From NCBI GenBank assembly GCA_016931715.1, contig JAFGEF010000017.1, positions 1 through 64,000 on the forward strand: 64,000 bases of DNA, in the 5' to 3' direction. The translations under genes and the position numbers were made by a program. Source of the DNA: Sedimentisphaerales bacterium. Lineage in GTDB: Bacteria > Planctomycetota > Phycisphaerae > Sedimentisphaerales > Anaerobacaceae. This document shows positions 48,567-58,394 of the stretch, in pieces (the stretch's first letter is position 1; every line of letters begins with the position of its first letter). The notes beneath the pieces are model-generated. The model worked only from the letters and a program-made list of their open reading frames with translations, did no database searches and was not told the DNA's origin.

Positions 48567-49729
48567 CGTTCAATTATCAGGTTTGGGAGTGCTTTTTGCA
48601 AGTCTTCTACCTGCTGGTCTGTTATGTTCTCAGTTTCTTTCAAATAAAGATTTTGCAAATTTGTGAGATTATGGAGCGGCGTAAGGTCAGAGATAGAAGT
48701 ATTGTTAATACAAAGGCTGGTTAATTTTGTCAGGTATTTTATCGGTTCCAAATCACTAATGGGTGTTTGGTCCAAATTAAGACTTTCTAAGTTAATTAAT
48801 CTCTTGAGCTGTTCGAGGTCGGTTATTTGGGTGTTGTAAAGAAGAAGCGTTTTAAGATTAGTCATTTCCTTTATATGGCCGAGATATGATATTTTGATAT
48901 TAGCAACGTTAAGATAAGTTAGATTTTTAAGATCTTTGATTGGCTCAAAATCGGTTATCTGTGTTTGGTTAAGGTCAAGGTTTTGCAATTTTGTTAAATT
49001 TCTCAAAGGCTCGATACTGGTTATTTTTGTTGATTCTAAAAGAAGTGATTGTAAATTAACGAGCTCTTTTACAGGATCAAGCTCTGATAAATTACATCGT
49101 ATAACCGCAAGATTTCTGAGGTTTGTTAATTTACTTAAGGGTCTGATATCAGTTATATAAGTCCCGCAAAGCGCAAGACTCTCCAGGTTAGAGAGATTTG
49201 AGAGTGGTCCAATATTTTTAAAGGGTGCAAAATCAATAACAAATGTCCGAAGGTTATCAAGTTTCGAAATAGGGCTCAAATCAATAAAAAATCTTTCCTC
49301 AATATCGATAATGCCTGTTTTTGCTAATATTTTAATCCATTTAGGTTTTGCTTTTTCAGAAAAACGGATATGTGCTATATATAGTGTCTGTAGATTCGTG
49401 AATTTCTCAAGCATTTTGATTTCTGTGATTTCATCAAAATTAGCTTTATTGATAACACCTGAAAACTCAAGCAGTTTTGCAGGAATATAAAGCTTTGTTA
49501 TTTTAGCGAAATCTTCGCCGTTAAGTTCATTGGGCTCTTTATTTAGAACATATGCCGCTGCTTCTCGAATAATTTTTTCGCTTACGGTGTCGGGTTTTGG
49601 CTTCCAATTCAATAGCCAAAAAGCAAAGACAATTACTATTAGGAGAAGGAAAATCCCAGCCGTAATTATATTTCGCGTTCGCGAATATTTATTTTGAATT
49701 TTGTTTTTCTGTTCTTTTGTTTCATCCAT
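48563..49729 (-). CDS. Membrane-anchored SDS22-like LRR protein
   Basis: TM 'NIITAGIFLLLIVIVFAFW', many 22-aa LRRs, 'NITDQQVEDLQKALPNLIIER'; 4-bp overlap with next ORF. Confidence 0.88.
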   Translation of the reverse strand: MDETKEQKNKIQNKYSRTRNIITAGIFLLLIVIVFAFWLLNWKPKPDTVSEKIIREAAAYVLNKEPNELNGEDFAKITKLYIPAKLLEFSGVINKANFDEITEIKMLEKFTNLQTLYIAHIRFSEKAKPKWIKILAKTGIIDIEERFFIDLSPISKLDNLRTFVIDFAPFKNIGPLSNLSNLESLALCGTYITDIRPLSKLTNLRNLAVIRCNLSELDPVKELVNLQSLLLESTKITSIEPLRNLTKLQNLDLNQTQITDFEPIKDLKNLTYLNVANIKISYLGHIKEMTNLKTLLLYNTQITDLEQLKRLINLESLNLDQTPISDLEPIKYLTKLTSLCINNTSISDLTPLHNLTNLQNLYLKETENITDQQVEDLQKALPNLIIER

Positions 49730-49732
49730 TTT

Positions 49733-50803
49733 TTATCTTTCTATTTTCAGATTCGGCAAAGCTTTTTGTAAATCCTCTACCATTTTATCCGTTGTATTGG
49801 GACATTCCCTTAAATAAAGAGAATTAAGGTTTGTTAATTCCTTCAAAGATTCAAGATCAGATACATGAGTCATGGTTAAATAAAGTTCTTGCAAATTAGT
49901 TAATTCCTTTAATGGCTTAATGTCGGATATCTGTATGAATTCAAGGTGAAGTATTTGCAGGTTTATTAATTTCTTCAAAGGTCCAATATCAGATACCTGA
50001 GTTCTGGTCAAATTAAGTTGCTGCAAATTGGTTAAATCCTCTAATGGCTTAAGGTCGGATATCTGTGTGCCATTAAGTTTAAGTATTTGCAGGTTCGTTA
50101 ATTTTTTCAAAGGTTCGAGATCAGATACCTTAGTCTTGCTCAAGTATAGTTCTTGCAAATTAGTTAAATCCTCTAAAGGCTTAAGGTCGGATATTTGTGT
50201 GTTTTCAAGATGAAGTATTCGCAGGTTTATTAATTCCTTTAGCGGTTTAAAATCAGATACCTTAGCACTGCCAAGCCAAAGCGTTTGGAGGTTTTTTAGT
50301 TCCTTTAATTTCTCAATATGACTAATCTGACAATTCACAGCTATAAGAGTTTTTAGATTGGATAGATTCTCTAAAGGACTTAAATCAATGGGAATTCTAA
50401 TTGCTGGATCAATGATACCCAATTTATATAATATTAATTTCCATGTCGGTATAGTATTTACATAAACTTGACCTTTGGTAGATATAAAAAGCTTTTGCAA
50501 ATTCGTAAATTTATCAAGAAGCTTTATGTCGGTAATTTCTGAATCTTCAATCAAAAGTTCATTAATTGTCGCAAAATCTTCGTCCGTCAATTCGTTTGGG
50601 TCTTTATTAAGTTGTTTGGCAGCTATTTTACGAATTATTATTTTGCTTTGTTTTTGAGATTCATAGTAAACATGAGTATATGTCATTACCCAATAAACAT
50701 ATCCGGCAAGAACACAAAGAATAATACAAGCAGCGATTATGTATTTTCTGCGTGATGGTTTCTTTTCATCCGTTTGATTTTGTAATGTTTTTTCGTTTTT
50801 CAT
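49733..50803 (-). CDS. Membrane-anchored SDS22-like LRR protein
   Basis: TM 'YIIAACIILCVLAGYVYW', near-identical alternating LRRs 'LEDLTNLQELYLSKTKVSDLEPLKKLTNLQILKLNGTQISDLKP'. Confidence 0.88.
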   Translation of the reverse strand: MKNEKTLQNQTDEKKPSRRKYIIAACIILCVLAGYVYWVMTYTHVYYESQKQSKIIIRKIAAKQLNKDPNELTDEDFATINELLIEDSEITDIKLLDKFTNLQKLFISTKGQVYVNTIPTWKLILYKLGIIDPAIRIPIDLSPLENLSNLKTLIAVNCQISHIEKLKELKNLQTLWLGSAKVSDFKPLKELINLRILHLENTQISDLKPLEDLTNLQELYLSKTKVSDLEPLKKLTNLQILKLNGTQISDLKPLEDLTNLQQLNLTRTQVSDIGPLKKLINLQILHLEFIQISDIKPLKELTNLQELYLTMTHVSDLESLKELTNLNSLYLRECPNTTDKMVEDLQKALPNLKIER

Positions 50804-50966
50804 ATATAAAATCCCTGTTCAATCTCTGTCGAAGAGTATAACAGAAAATCATTTTATGAGGAAGTAAATAAAAACTTATATTTTATTTGAGGTTTTAAGC
50901 AGGATGTGCTTTGAATATTTGTTTCATTGGTGGGCACATCCCACCATACGGATTATGATTACATTT

Positions 50967-51293
50967 CTATCTTTTGGTGCGGCCGGAACGGAAATTCTGG
51001 ATGTCCCTTGCTACGATTTCAGAAATGATTTGGTCTTGGGAATTATCTTTTGCAGGGACAGGGATAGGATTAAGTGCACTTTGCTTTTTTATTTCAGTTT
51101 CAACATTACTATTCCTAATCCTGTTTTTTGACGGTGCTGTTCTTTTCATCGAAGCGAATTTTCGCTGGCCGGCGAGTATCTGCTCTGCAAGGTCGAATTT
51201 AGGGATTGCCTGCCTCGCATGGCTCTGCACAGGTGCGTCACCAGCTTTGTCCGCTGTATTTTCATCTCGAAGAGGTGCATCTTCACTTTTCAT
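50967..51293 (-). CDS. Small basic hypothetical protein
   Basis: 108-aa ORF, low-hydrophobicity. Confidence 0.45.
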   Translation of the reverse strand: MKSEDAPLRDENTADKAGDAPVQSHARQAIPKFDLAEQILAGQRKFASMKRTAPSKNRIRNSNVETEIKKQSALNPIPVPAKDNSQDQIISEIVARDIQNFRSGRTKR

Positions 51294-51307
51294 CTTTACT
51301 CACATCA

Positions 51308-51372
51308 CTATGTAGGGTGCGAAATTTCGCACCGTTCAATCATATCCAAAAAAGGTGCGATTCATTGCACTA
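51308..51372. repeat. Dispersed 'gtagggtgcgaaatttcgcacc' palindromic repeat
   Basis: ggtgcgaaatttcgcacc palindrome; related copy near 15898-15925. Confidence 0.7.
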
Positions 51373-52587
51373 CTTAGGTCCCATTGACATCTGCGTGAAA
51401 TCGCCTGGATTCAACTGCTTTATCAGGGATTGTATGTCGTCAACTGTTACATCTTTTATCGCCCTGATTTCGCCTTCGATTGTAAAATATTGTTTGAGAT
51501 AAATCCAGTTAAAACCGAGGTCAACGAGTCTTCCCATCGGCAGCTCATTTTTAATAACCAGCTCGCTCAAGACCTTGTTCTTCGCCTTGGTAAGCTCATC
51601 AGCCGTCACGCCGGAACTGGCAATATCCCGGAAAATGCCGTTCACGATATCGAGCACTTTTGCCATATTCTCGCTGCTGCACTGGATATAGCTGTTGAAC
51701 ATTCCCGTTCCATCCATCGCACCGAACTGCATCGAAGCGGACTCAGCCAGAGCCTTATCGACAAGCTCCCAGAAGAACCGCGAGCCGACATCATCGCCGA
51801 CAATCATCGCCAGAAGAGACGCTGCGAATCTTGACGGGTCCTGAGCCGATACGCCCGGGCTTATCAGGCATATATGCTCGCGTGTGATATTTGCTTTTCC
51901 GATTCTCTCTTTCTTTTTGCTTCCGTCATAATGCTTAAGCTCTCTTGCGGCGTCGGCGCGAGTCCACGGGCCGCAGTATTCTTCCGCAAACGAGCAGATT
52001 TGTTCCCATTTGAAATTACCTGAGCATGCAAGAGTTATATTATTCGGAGCATAACGGCTATCGAAATACGCTCGCATCTGGTTTGCAGTGAGCTTATCGA
52101 TGCTCTCGACGCTTCCGAGAACGCTGTTGCCGCACGGATGGCCGTCGAAATGCAGCGTTCTGCATTTTTCAACAACCTCGAAGTTCGGCATATCCTGGTA
52201 CATCGCGATTTCTTCCTTGATAACGTTTTTCTCGATATCGAAATCTTCATCGCGAAGTGCAGGTCTCATCAACTGTGACCAGAGTTTTGTTATCTCGACG
52301 ATATATTCAGGCAGAATCGCGGCGTAAAAAACTGTGTTTTCCTCGCTCGTAAAAGCGTTAAACTGTGCCCCTGTCCTGTCGAAAGCCTCGTTGACCTCGA
52401 AAGAATTTAGCTTGTCAGTGCCTTTGAAGAGCATATGTTCGAGAAAGTGCGATACGCCGTTTATTTCCTGCGTTTCATCCCGCGAGCCTGTTCTTACGAA
52501 AAATCCGACCGCCGCAGATTTTGCCGCCGGATTTACTTCACCGATTATGTTCAGACCATTCGATAGCTGTTTATGTTTAAATTCCAT
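51370..52587 (-). CDS. M16 family zinc peptidase
   Basis: HxxEH in 'GVSHFLEHMLFKGTDKLNSFEVNEAFDRTGAQFNAFTSEENTVFYA'. Confidence 0.94.
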   Translation of the reverse strand: MEFKHKQLSNGLNIIGEVNPAAKSAAVGFFVRTGSRDETQEINGVSHFLEHMLFKGTDKLNSFEVNEAFDRTGAQFNAFTSEENTVFYAAILPEYIVEITKLWSQLMRPALRDEDFDIEKNVIKEEIAMYQDMPNFEVVEKCRTLHFDGHPCGNSVLGSVESIDKLTANQMRAYFDSRYAPNNITLACSGNFKWEQICSFAEEYCGPWTRADAARELKHYDGSKKKERIGKANITREHICLISPGVSAQDPSRFAASLLAMIVGDDVGSRFFWELVDKALAESASMQFGAMDGTGMFNSYIQCSSENMAKVLDIVNGIFRDIASSGVTADELTKAKNKVLSELVIKNELPMGRLVDLGFNWIYLKQYFTIEGEIRAIKDVTVDDIQSLIKQLNPGDFTQMSMGPK

Positions 52588-52808
52588 AAAAGTTTATTAA
52601 AAACCGACCTTTAATAAAAATACATAAAGAAATATTGCAGAAAGAATACGCCACTTTGTTCCAACAAACAAATTTTTCTTTCAAAACGCAGGCTATTATA
52701 AATGATTTGCCGTAATTATACATTAATATTTTCAACTCATATTTATTATGGGAGAAGCAAATCAGCGAAGGAGTAAGTATTAAAAGCCATGCCGCAAAGA
52801 TTCTACTT

Positions 52809-52893
52809 AGACAAAATTGTCTGGGTAACATAGACAAAACTGTCCTACTTACTGCGACAAAAGATGTATTTCAAGTACGACAGAATTGTCTAC
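52809..52893. repeat. Three short palindromic sites of the form GACAnAAyTGTC
   Basis: agacaaaattgtct (52809), agacaaaactgtcct (52832), cgacagaattgtct (52878). Confidence 0.75.
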
Positions 52894-52934
52894 ATATTAA
52901 TAACACGATTAATAAAGATACTATAGAAAGGACT

Positions 52935-53081
52935 ATGGAGCAGCCTCCGCCTTTACCTGCCGGGGGGCAGGCTCCGGCTGCTCTGATAGAAAGAACACAG
53001 GCTCAGCAGGAAACGATTGATAATTTCAAGCAAAAGTTCGGAATCGGCAAAAAGGGAACATTTACTCCGATGCCGGAATGA
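52935..53081 (+). CDS. Putative 48-aa small protein (not in supplied ORF track)
   Basis: MEQPPPLPAGGQAPAALIERTQAQQETIDNFKQKFGIGKKGTFTPMPE*, preceded by gaaagg. Confidence 0.45.
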   Translation: MEQPPPLPAGGQAPAALIERTQAQQETIDNFKQKFGIGKKGTFTPMPE

Positions 53082-53280
53082 GATTTCCAGGACAAAGTCC
53101 GGCAGAAGAGAAAAGCCCTGCTTGCATTAAAATAGCTTATGAAAACAGTCTCCAAAATGATATGATACTCAATATTTTACCCATTTTAACAACAATACTT
53201 ATGCATACAGGCTTATATATTTTGATTATGCCCTCTTTATCCTTTGACAATCTGCAATTTTTTTTTTGTAATATACGACT

Positions 53281-53304
53281 GCCCTAAGTAAAGGGGCTTT
53301 TTTT
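53281..53304 (+). terminator. Intrinsic terminator-like hairpin plus T-run
   Basis: GCCCTaagtaAAGGGGC followed by ttttttt. Confidence 0.6.
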
Positions 53305-53341
53305 ATTTTCGCACTTTATTGTGTTTAGAAAGGATTATTTG

Positions 53342-54451
53342 ATGAAAAAATCAGCATATATTAGGCAAGCGTTTGCTTTTTTAATGATAGTTTCAGTTTT
53401 GATTGTTTCAGGCTGCAAAAAGAAAGACATGAAACCATCAGACGGCAATACCGTAATAGACACAGGCCAGAGACGCTCTTTGGACAAAATAATCAAGTTT
53501 GCCGATCCGAATGAAGTGGCGGCTACTGTAAATGACTTCAAAATCAGGGAAGGCCGAGTTCAGGAAATCCTTAATCCGGAGATTGCAAATATTAAAGAAG
53601 CCATGAAAAACGGAGAGGAGATGCCGTCAGACGCCATTATTACGCAGCATATAAAAGACAGAAGAGAAATGGTGCTGCAGCAGCTTATTATCGAGCAGTT
53701 GCTGGATGAAAAAGTAAAAGATTTGAATATAGTCGTTACAACAGAAGAAGCCGATGAGTTATTAAAAAAGCAGCTTTCAGAACAATCTTTAAGTATGGCA
53801 GATTTTAAAGAGACTCTTGAAAAAAATAACATCAGCTATAATGAACTTCTGGAAGAAGTCAAAAAGGAACGGATATATCAGAAATTTATGGACCAGCAAA
53901 TGGAAGGCAAGGTCAACGTTTCCGAAGAAGATGCAAAAAAATATTACGACGAGAATATAAAAGCATTCGACAGGCCGGAACAGGTAAGAGCAAGTCATAT
54001 TCTTGTTGCTGCTTCCAGGGATGAACCGAATGATGTAAGACAGAAAGCAAGAGCGAAAATCGAAGATATGCTCCGCCAGGTTAAAGAGGGCGCCGATTTT
54101 GCCGAACTGGCAAAGGCAAATCCGGACGCGACCGCATCGACTGGAGGTGACCTTGATTATTTCAGCAAGGGGAGAATGGTGGAAGAATTTGAAAAACCGG
54201 CTTTCGAACTTTCAGTCGGTCAGGTCAGTGACGTTGTAGAAACAGAGTATGGATATCACATAATCAAGGTAACCGACCACAAAGAAGCCGGAGTTATACC
54301 TTTCGATGAAGTCAAAGAAGATTTAACCAAGGCATTAAGCAATCGAGAAAAGTCAGAGTTCACCAGCAAATACATCGAATCGCTGATTAAAGAAGCGGCT
54401 ATAAAATTTCCCGAAGGCAAGGAAATAAAGTTAGAGCTTTCCGGGCAATAA
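53342..54451 (+). CDS. Peptidylprolyl isomerase lipoprotein (PpiC/SurA-like)
   Basis: Lipobox 'IVSGC'; 'PEQVRASHILVAASRDEPNDVRQKARAKIEDML..GADFAELAKANPDATASTGGDLDYFSKGRMV'. Confidence 0.93.
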   Translation: MKKSAYIRQAFAFLMIVSVLIVSGCKKKDMKPSDGNTVIDTGQRRSLDKIIKFADPNEVAATVNDFKIREGRVQEILNPEIANIKEAMKNGEEMPSDAIITQHIKDRREMVLQQLIIEQLLDEKVKDLNIVVTTEEADELLKKQLSEQSLSMADFKETLEKNNISYNELLEEVKKERIYQKFMDQQMEGKVNVSEEDAKKYYDENIKAFDRPEQVRASHILVAASRDEPNDVRQKARAKIEDMLRQVKEGADFAELAKANPDATASTGGDLDYFSKGRMVEEFEKPAFELSVGQVSDVVETEYGYHIIKVTDHKEAGVIPFDEVKEDLTKALSNREKSEFTSKYIESLIKEAAIKFPEGKEIKLELSGQ

Positions 54452-55267
54452 TCAGCGGCGCATCAGCTTTTGCGGGTCAAGGTTTACAGATTCGATATCT
54501 TTATAATATTTGAATGTGCCAAGCTTCAGCTCGATACATGCCTGCTCATCGCAGACAATAATTCCCCTCGGATGCATTTGCAGTGCGCTGATAGTCCACA
54601 TATGATTGACGCCTCCTTCTATTGCATGACGCAGAGCGCGTGCTTTATTGTGGCCGTTGACGATAATCAGAACCTCATCCGCGTCCATAACCGTTCCGAC
54701 ACCGACAGTCAATGCGGTTTTAGGCACTTTATTAACATCGCCGCCGAAGAATCGCGAATTGGCAACTATTGTATCGTAGGTGAGAGTTTTCACACGTGTT
54801 TTTGAAGACAGGGACGAACCCGGCTCATTGAAAGCCATATGGCCATCGGGTCCGATGCCGCCAACGAACAGCTTAATGCCGCCGTACTTTTTGATTTTTG
54901 CCTCATATTGGGCACACTCATCTTCGAGTTTTGGAGCGTTGCCGTTAAGGATATTAACGTTTTCTCTTTTTATGTCCAGATGACTGAAAAAATTGTTCCA
55001 CATAAAAGAATAATAGCTTTCGGGATGTTCTTTTGGAAGATTCACATATTCGTCCATATTGAAGGTAACAACATTTTCAAATGAAACGTATCCTTCCCTG
55101 TTAAGCTTAATCAGCTCCCTGTACATTCCCAGAGGGGAAGAGCCGGTCGGCAGTCCCAGAACGAAAGGATTCTTTTCGCCTGCTCCAAAATCCTTTATTT
55201 TTCCGGCAACATAATTAGCCGCCCATTTTGATACTAAATCATAATCAGGTTCTATTATCACTCTCAC
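54452..55267 (-). CDS. nagB: Glucosamine-6-phosphate deaminase
   Basis: '[17 protein letters not shown]', '[23 protein letters not shown]', '[18 protein letters not shown]'. Confidence 0.97.
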   Translation of the reverse strand: MRVIIEPDYDLVSKWAANYVAGKIKDFGAGEKNPFVLGLPTGSSPLGMYRELIKLNREGYVSFENVVTFNMDEYVNLPKEHPESYYSFMWNNFFSHLDIKRENVNILNGNAPKLEDECAQYEAKIKKYGGIKLFVGGIGPDGHMAFNEPGSSLSSKTRVKTLTYDTIVANSRFFGGDVNKVPKTALTVGVGTVMDADEVLIIVNGHNKARALRHAIEGGVNHMWTISALQMHPRGIIVCDEQACIELKLGTFKYYKDIESVNLDPQKLMRR

Positions 55268-55278
55268 TTTTCAACTCC

Positions 55279-57291
55279 TTATTCAATTTTGTTCATACGA
55301 TTTATAAGGTCATTTGCCAGTTCTGTTTTTGTTTTTATGTGGTTTTCAATTTCTGAAACAAATCTGTCTTTCTCGAAAGTACCCCTGACCGCTGCGAAAT
55401 CGGCGTGCTTTGTTTCAGTGTCGCCGTCAATTCCGAATCCGGTTTGAGCGAGAGCGGCGAACTCTTTTCCTGCGTCTATATAAAGCTGATTATCAAGGCC
55501 AATTACTGCGTTTTTCCATTTTATTGTAAGCTCGATTATGTCGCCTGGCGTTATCTCCTCGATTTTCTTTCCTGCCATTTTCTGCATAACATCCGCCGCC
55601 CAGGTCCATTCGTAAACAGGATAATTTTCATGTATGGAAATAAAAGTTTTCTCAACCTGCACGAGCGAGTTCAAAACATCATTTTCAATATCATTAAGCA
55701 TGATTTCAATCAATTCTTCAGGTGCAAAAAGCCCTGCCATATCGAACCACTTCCCAGCTCCCACATCAGACTGCGGCTTCAACGCATCACGTAATTCATT
55801 CACATTGGAAATTTGCCTGTTCTGCAGACGATGAATCAGGCAGTTACCGATAAATTTGTAAATTCCGATTTCATATAAGCTGATTCCATGTTCCAGCGAA
55901 GATTTTTCAATTTTCACGCTGTGATATGTATAATAGTCGGAGGTTTCGCCTGAAGTTGCCTTGAGCTTTTTGAGTAAATCTCTGCCATTAAGCATTTTTT
56001 GTATCGTATATGGACTGAGAAGCTTGAAGTTTATCATGTCGAGCTTATCGGGATTTTTCCGCTTGTCGCGATTAGGCCATTTCCGGGCGTCACGAACCGT
56101 CCCCACGCTTCGGAGATTGATTCCGGGAACAAGAATGCTTTCGTCCTCATGCTCGATAAGATATGAGAAAGGCAAATCAGACGTATCGGAATTCCTGTAA
56201 TGCCTTCCCATAACAACAGTAAAAGCTCCGACCTTTGCGGGCCAGAGGATATATGAATCGCTTCCCGTTTTCGAGCCTCTCTCGACAACACCCTGGTGAA
56301 CCGGCCCGAGCTTGTACATGTGGTTGCTCTGGTTTGTTCCGCTTCCGGCATTCAGGAAAGAAAATAATCCCGCGATAAGCAGCGTAGATTTATGATGCGT
56401 TACGGTATATGGTCCTGCGAAAATAGCGCAGGCTTCACCATGAAAACCGCCGCAGTTGGCGAAAAATACGGAATTTTCGGCTGAATACTCTTTCGATAAT
56501 TCCGTGCTTTGCCCGATGAAGCATTTCGAGATCATCGTACCATCGGAAATTTTTGCACCGCTCGATACGATGAAATCTTCTGCAAAAACACCCGGTCCAA
56601 TATAAACCGGGTCTTCCGGGCAGCTATTGATAGAGCCGTTTTCGAGGCTTGCAGTGCACTCGATTTTAGCGGCAGGACCGATTTTAACGTTTTTCAAAAT
56701 CCTGCAGTTAATTATCGAAGCGCCTTTTCCAACAAGACCCATCGAAGACGTTACAGAGCGTGCGTAATCAGAAATCATTTTCTGAAGCTTTTTGATAACC
56801 TGCGGCCTGTGACGATAAAACGCCATAATATAGGCGGTATGAGCAGAAAGTCTGTCGTATATCGGTATCTCTCTCCCTCCTGCTTCATTAACTGCTGCCA
56901 CTTCAATTCCGTTGCCGAAGGAGCTTTCGCCTTCGACCGCCAGCAGGTCAATGTTATCAATAACCGCATCTTCCTCGATTGTGTAGTTTGCAATACAATT
57001 TTTTATATGACTTATAAATACATTATCCCCGATTATGCAATTATGAAGTGTCGCGTCGCTAATGCCGGCCGGAATGGTTATGCCTCCGAAAAAACTAACA
57101 TTTTTCGCAAATGCTCCCATTCTTATTCTCCCGCTGAAATGAGTAGAATGTACATTATCAGTATTGAAATCCGCAGTGACACAGACTTTAGACCAGTCAC
57201 CGCAGGTACAGCCCTGCTTCTGAAGAGCAGTAATTTGCTCAGGAGACAATGAATGATATTTTCCCTCTTGCCAAATAGATTCCGATGTCAT
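55279..57291 (-). CDS. DUF4954-like left-handed beta-helix protein
   Basis: 670 aa with hexapeptide-like region 'IGDNVFISHIKNC..', adjacent to nagB. Confidence 0.75.
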   Translation of the reverse strand: MTSESIWQEGKYHSLSPEQITALQKQGCTCGDWSKVCVTADFNTDNVHSTHFSGRIRMGAFAKNVSFFGGITIPAGISDATLHNCIIGDNVFISHIKNCIANYTIEEDAVIDNIDLLAVEGESSFGNGIEVAAVNEAGGREIPIYDRLSAHTAYIMAFYRHRPQVIKKLQKMISDYARSVTSSMGLVGKGASIINCRILKNVKIGPAAKIECTASLENGSINSCPEDPVYIGPGVFAEDFIVSSGAKISDGTMISKCFIGQSTELSKEYSAENSVFFANCGGFHGEACAIFAGPYTVTHHKSTLLIAGLFSFLNAGSGTNQSNHMYKLGPVHQGVVERGSKTGSDSYILWPAKVGAFTVVMGRHYRNSDTSDLPFSYLIEHEDESILVPGINLRSVGTVRDARKWPNRDKRKNPDKLDMINFKLLSPYTIQKMLNGRDLLKKLKATSGETSDYYTYHSVKIEKSSLEHGISLYEIGIYKFIGNCLIHRLQNRQISNVNELRDALKPQSDVGAGKWFDMAGLFAPEELIEIMLNDIENDVLNSLVQVEKTFISIHENYPVYEWTWAADVMQKMAGKKIEEITPGDIIELTIKWKNAVIGLDNQLYIDAGKEFAALAQTGFGIDGDTETKHADFAAVRGTFEKDRFVSEIENHIKTKTELANDLINRMNKIE

Positions 57292-57763
57292 CTTTCTTCC
57301 TTACGTTTTTTATACTGTTATTATATAAGGCAGGTATCTGAATAACTACCTGCAACTTTAAGGCAGATTATAATTTGAACCTATGCAGAATATCTTATAA
57401 AGCCTCAATGTAAAAAGCAATAAATTTGTAACATACTTTATGTGAATACTTTTTCGTATAAATTGGCAATTCTCATAAATATAAATTTATAAAACGATGA
57501 CCCCAAAAAATAAAAATACATTTTTGTTAAAAAAAATAAATTAATTTTTGTTTTTATAACAAAATTATTCAGTTAAAACTTGGCAGGTGCCGATGTTTAT
57601 ATTATAAAAGGATTTGTGCTTTCATCAGGCAATGACTTATCCTGTATCCGTCAGGAGAATATTGGATGTGACAGATGCAGGATGGGGACATAATAGTCTA
57701 TCGAGCCTTTTGTTCAGGGATGATGTTTTAAAGTTTGCAGTTATTACAATCAGGGACGTTGAT

Positions 57764-58312
57764 ATGCCGAACCAGGCGAGAGTAGTAAAAGTATTGGCAA
57801 TGCTTCTGGCTTCGATGACCATAGGCGCTATTGTATTGATGACAATGGGACATAATCCTCCTTCGGCGGGACCGTTTTCTTTATGGAGCTTTTACCGTCT
57901 GCCTCCGATAAGAGATGTGATATGCTCCAAAACATCGCAGTTAAGAGATCGCTGGAACTGGATCGAAATTTATTACAGCGGAACAAATTCCGGAAATATC
58001 GAGCAGCTTGCGGCTATTAACGGCCTTTCTAATTCACAGGATATAAATTGTCATTTCTGTATTTACAATGGTTTCGGCGGCAATGACGGCCAAATACAAC
58101 CCACAGAAAAATGGCAAAAGCAGCAATCCGCTCCAGGCTCAAATAAATGGAACGGAAGCGAGCAGGCTGTACGGATTTGCGTGGTAGCAGACGGAAGAAA
58201 CACACGTCCGACTGATTGCCAGATAAAAAGAATTCAGATATTGGTTGAGGAACTTTGCAGAACCTTCAATATCAAGCCGGAATCTGTTTTCTATCCCAAC
58301 GATTGGCGATAA
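57764..58312 (+). CDS. Amidase/PGRP-fold-like protein with N-terminal TM, apparently lacking zinc ligands
   Basis: 'RWNWIEIYYSGTNSGNIEQL', 'CHFCIYNGFGGNDGQIQPTEKWQKQQ', 'IKRIQILVEELCRTFNIKPESVF'; ATG 57764 is a likely start inside the longer ORF. Confidence 0.65.
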   Translation: MPNQARVVKVLAMLLASMTIGAIVLMTMGHNPPSAGPFSLWSFYRLPPIRDVICSKTSQLRDRWNWIEIYYSGTNSGNIEQLAAINGLSNSQDINCHFCIYNGFGGNDGQIQPTEKWQKQQSAPGSNKWNGSEQAVRICVVADGRNTRPTDCQIKRIQILVEELCRTFNIKPESVFYPNDWR

Positions 58313-58394
58313 TTGCCAAAAAAACATTTATTCCACTTGAAAAACCAATTCTGAAGTTCCCTGTTTGATAGAATTATTAATATTTACGATGAGT

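Noticed and set aside
49800-50300. Regularly spaced repeats resembling a CRISPR-like array
   Set aside because: Repeats are in-frame 66/132-bp LRR units of a coding gene, with no constant short repeat plus unique spacers.
52577-52837. 86-aa minus-strand ORF upstream of the M16 peptidase
   Set aside because: Overlaps the palindrome cluster, no recognisable features, probably spurious.
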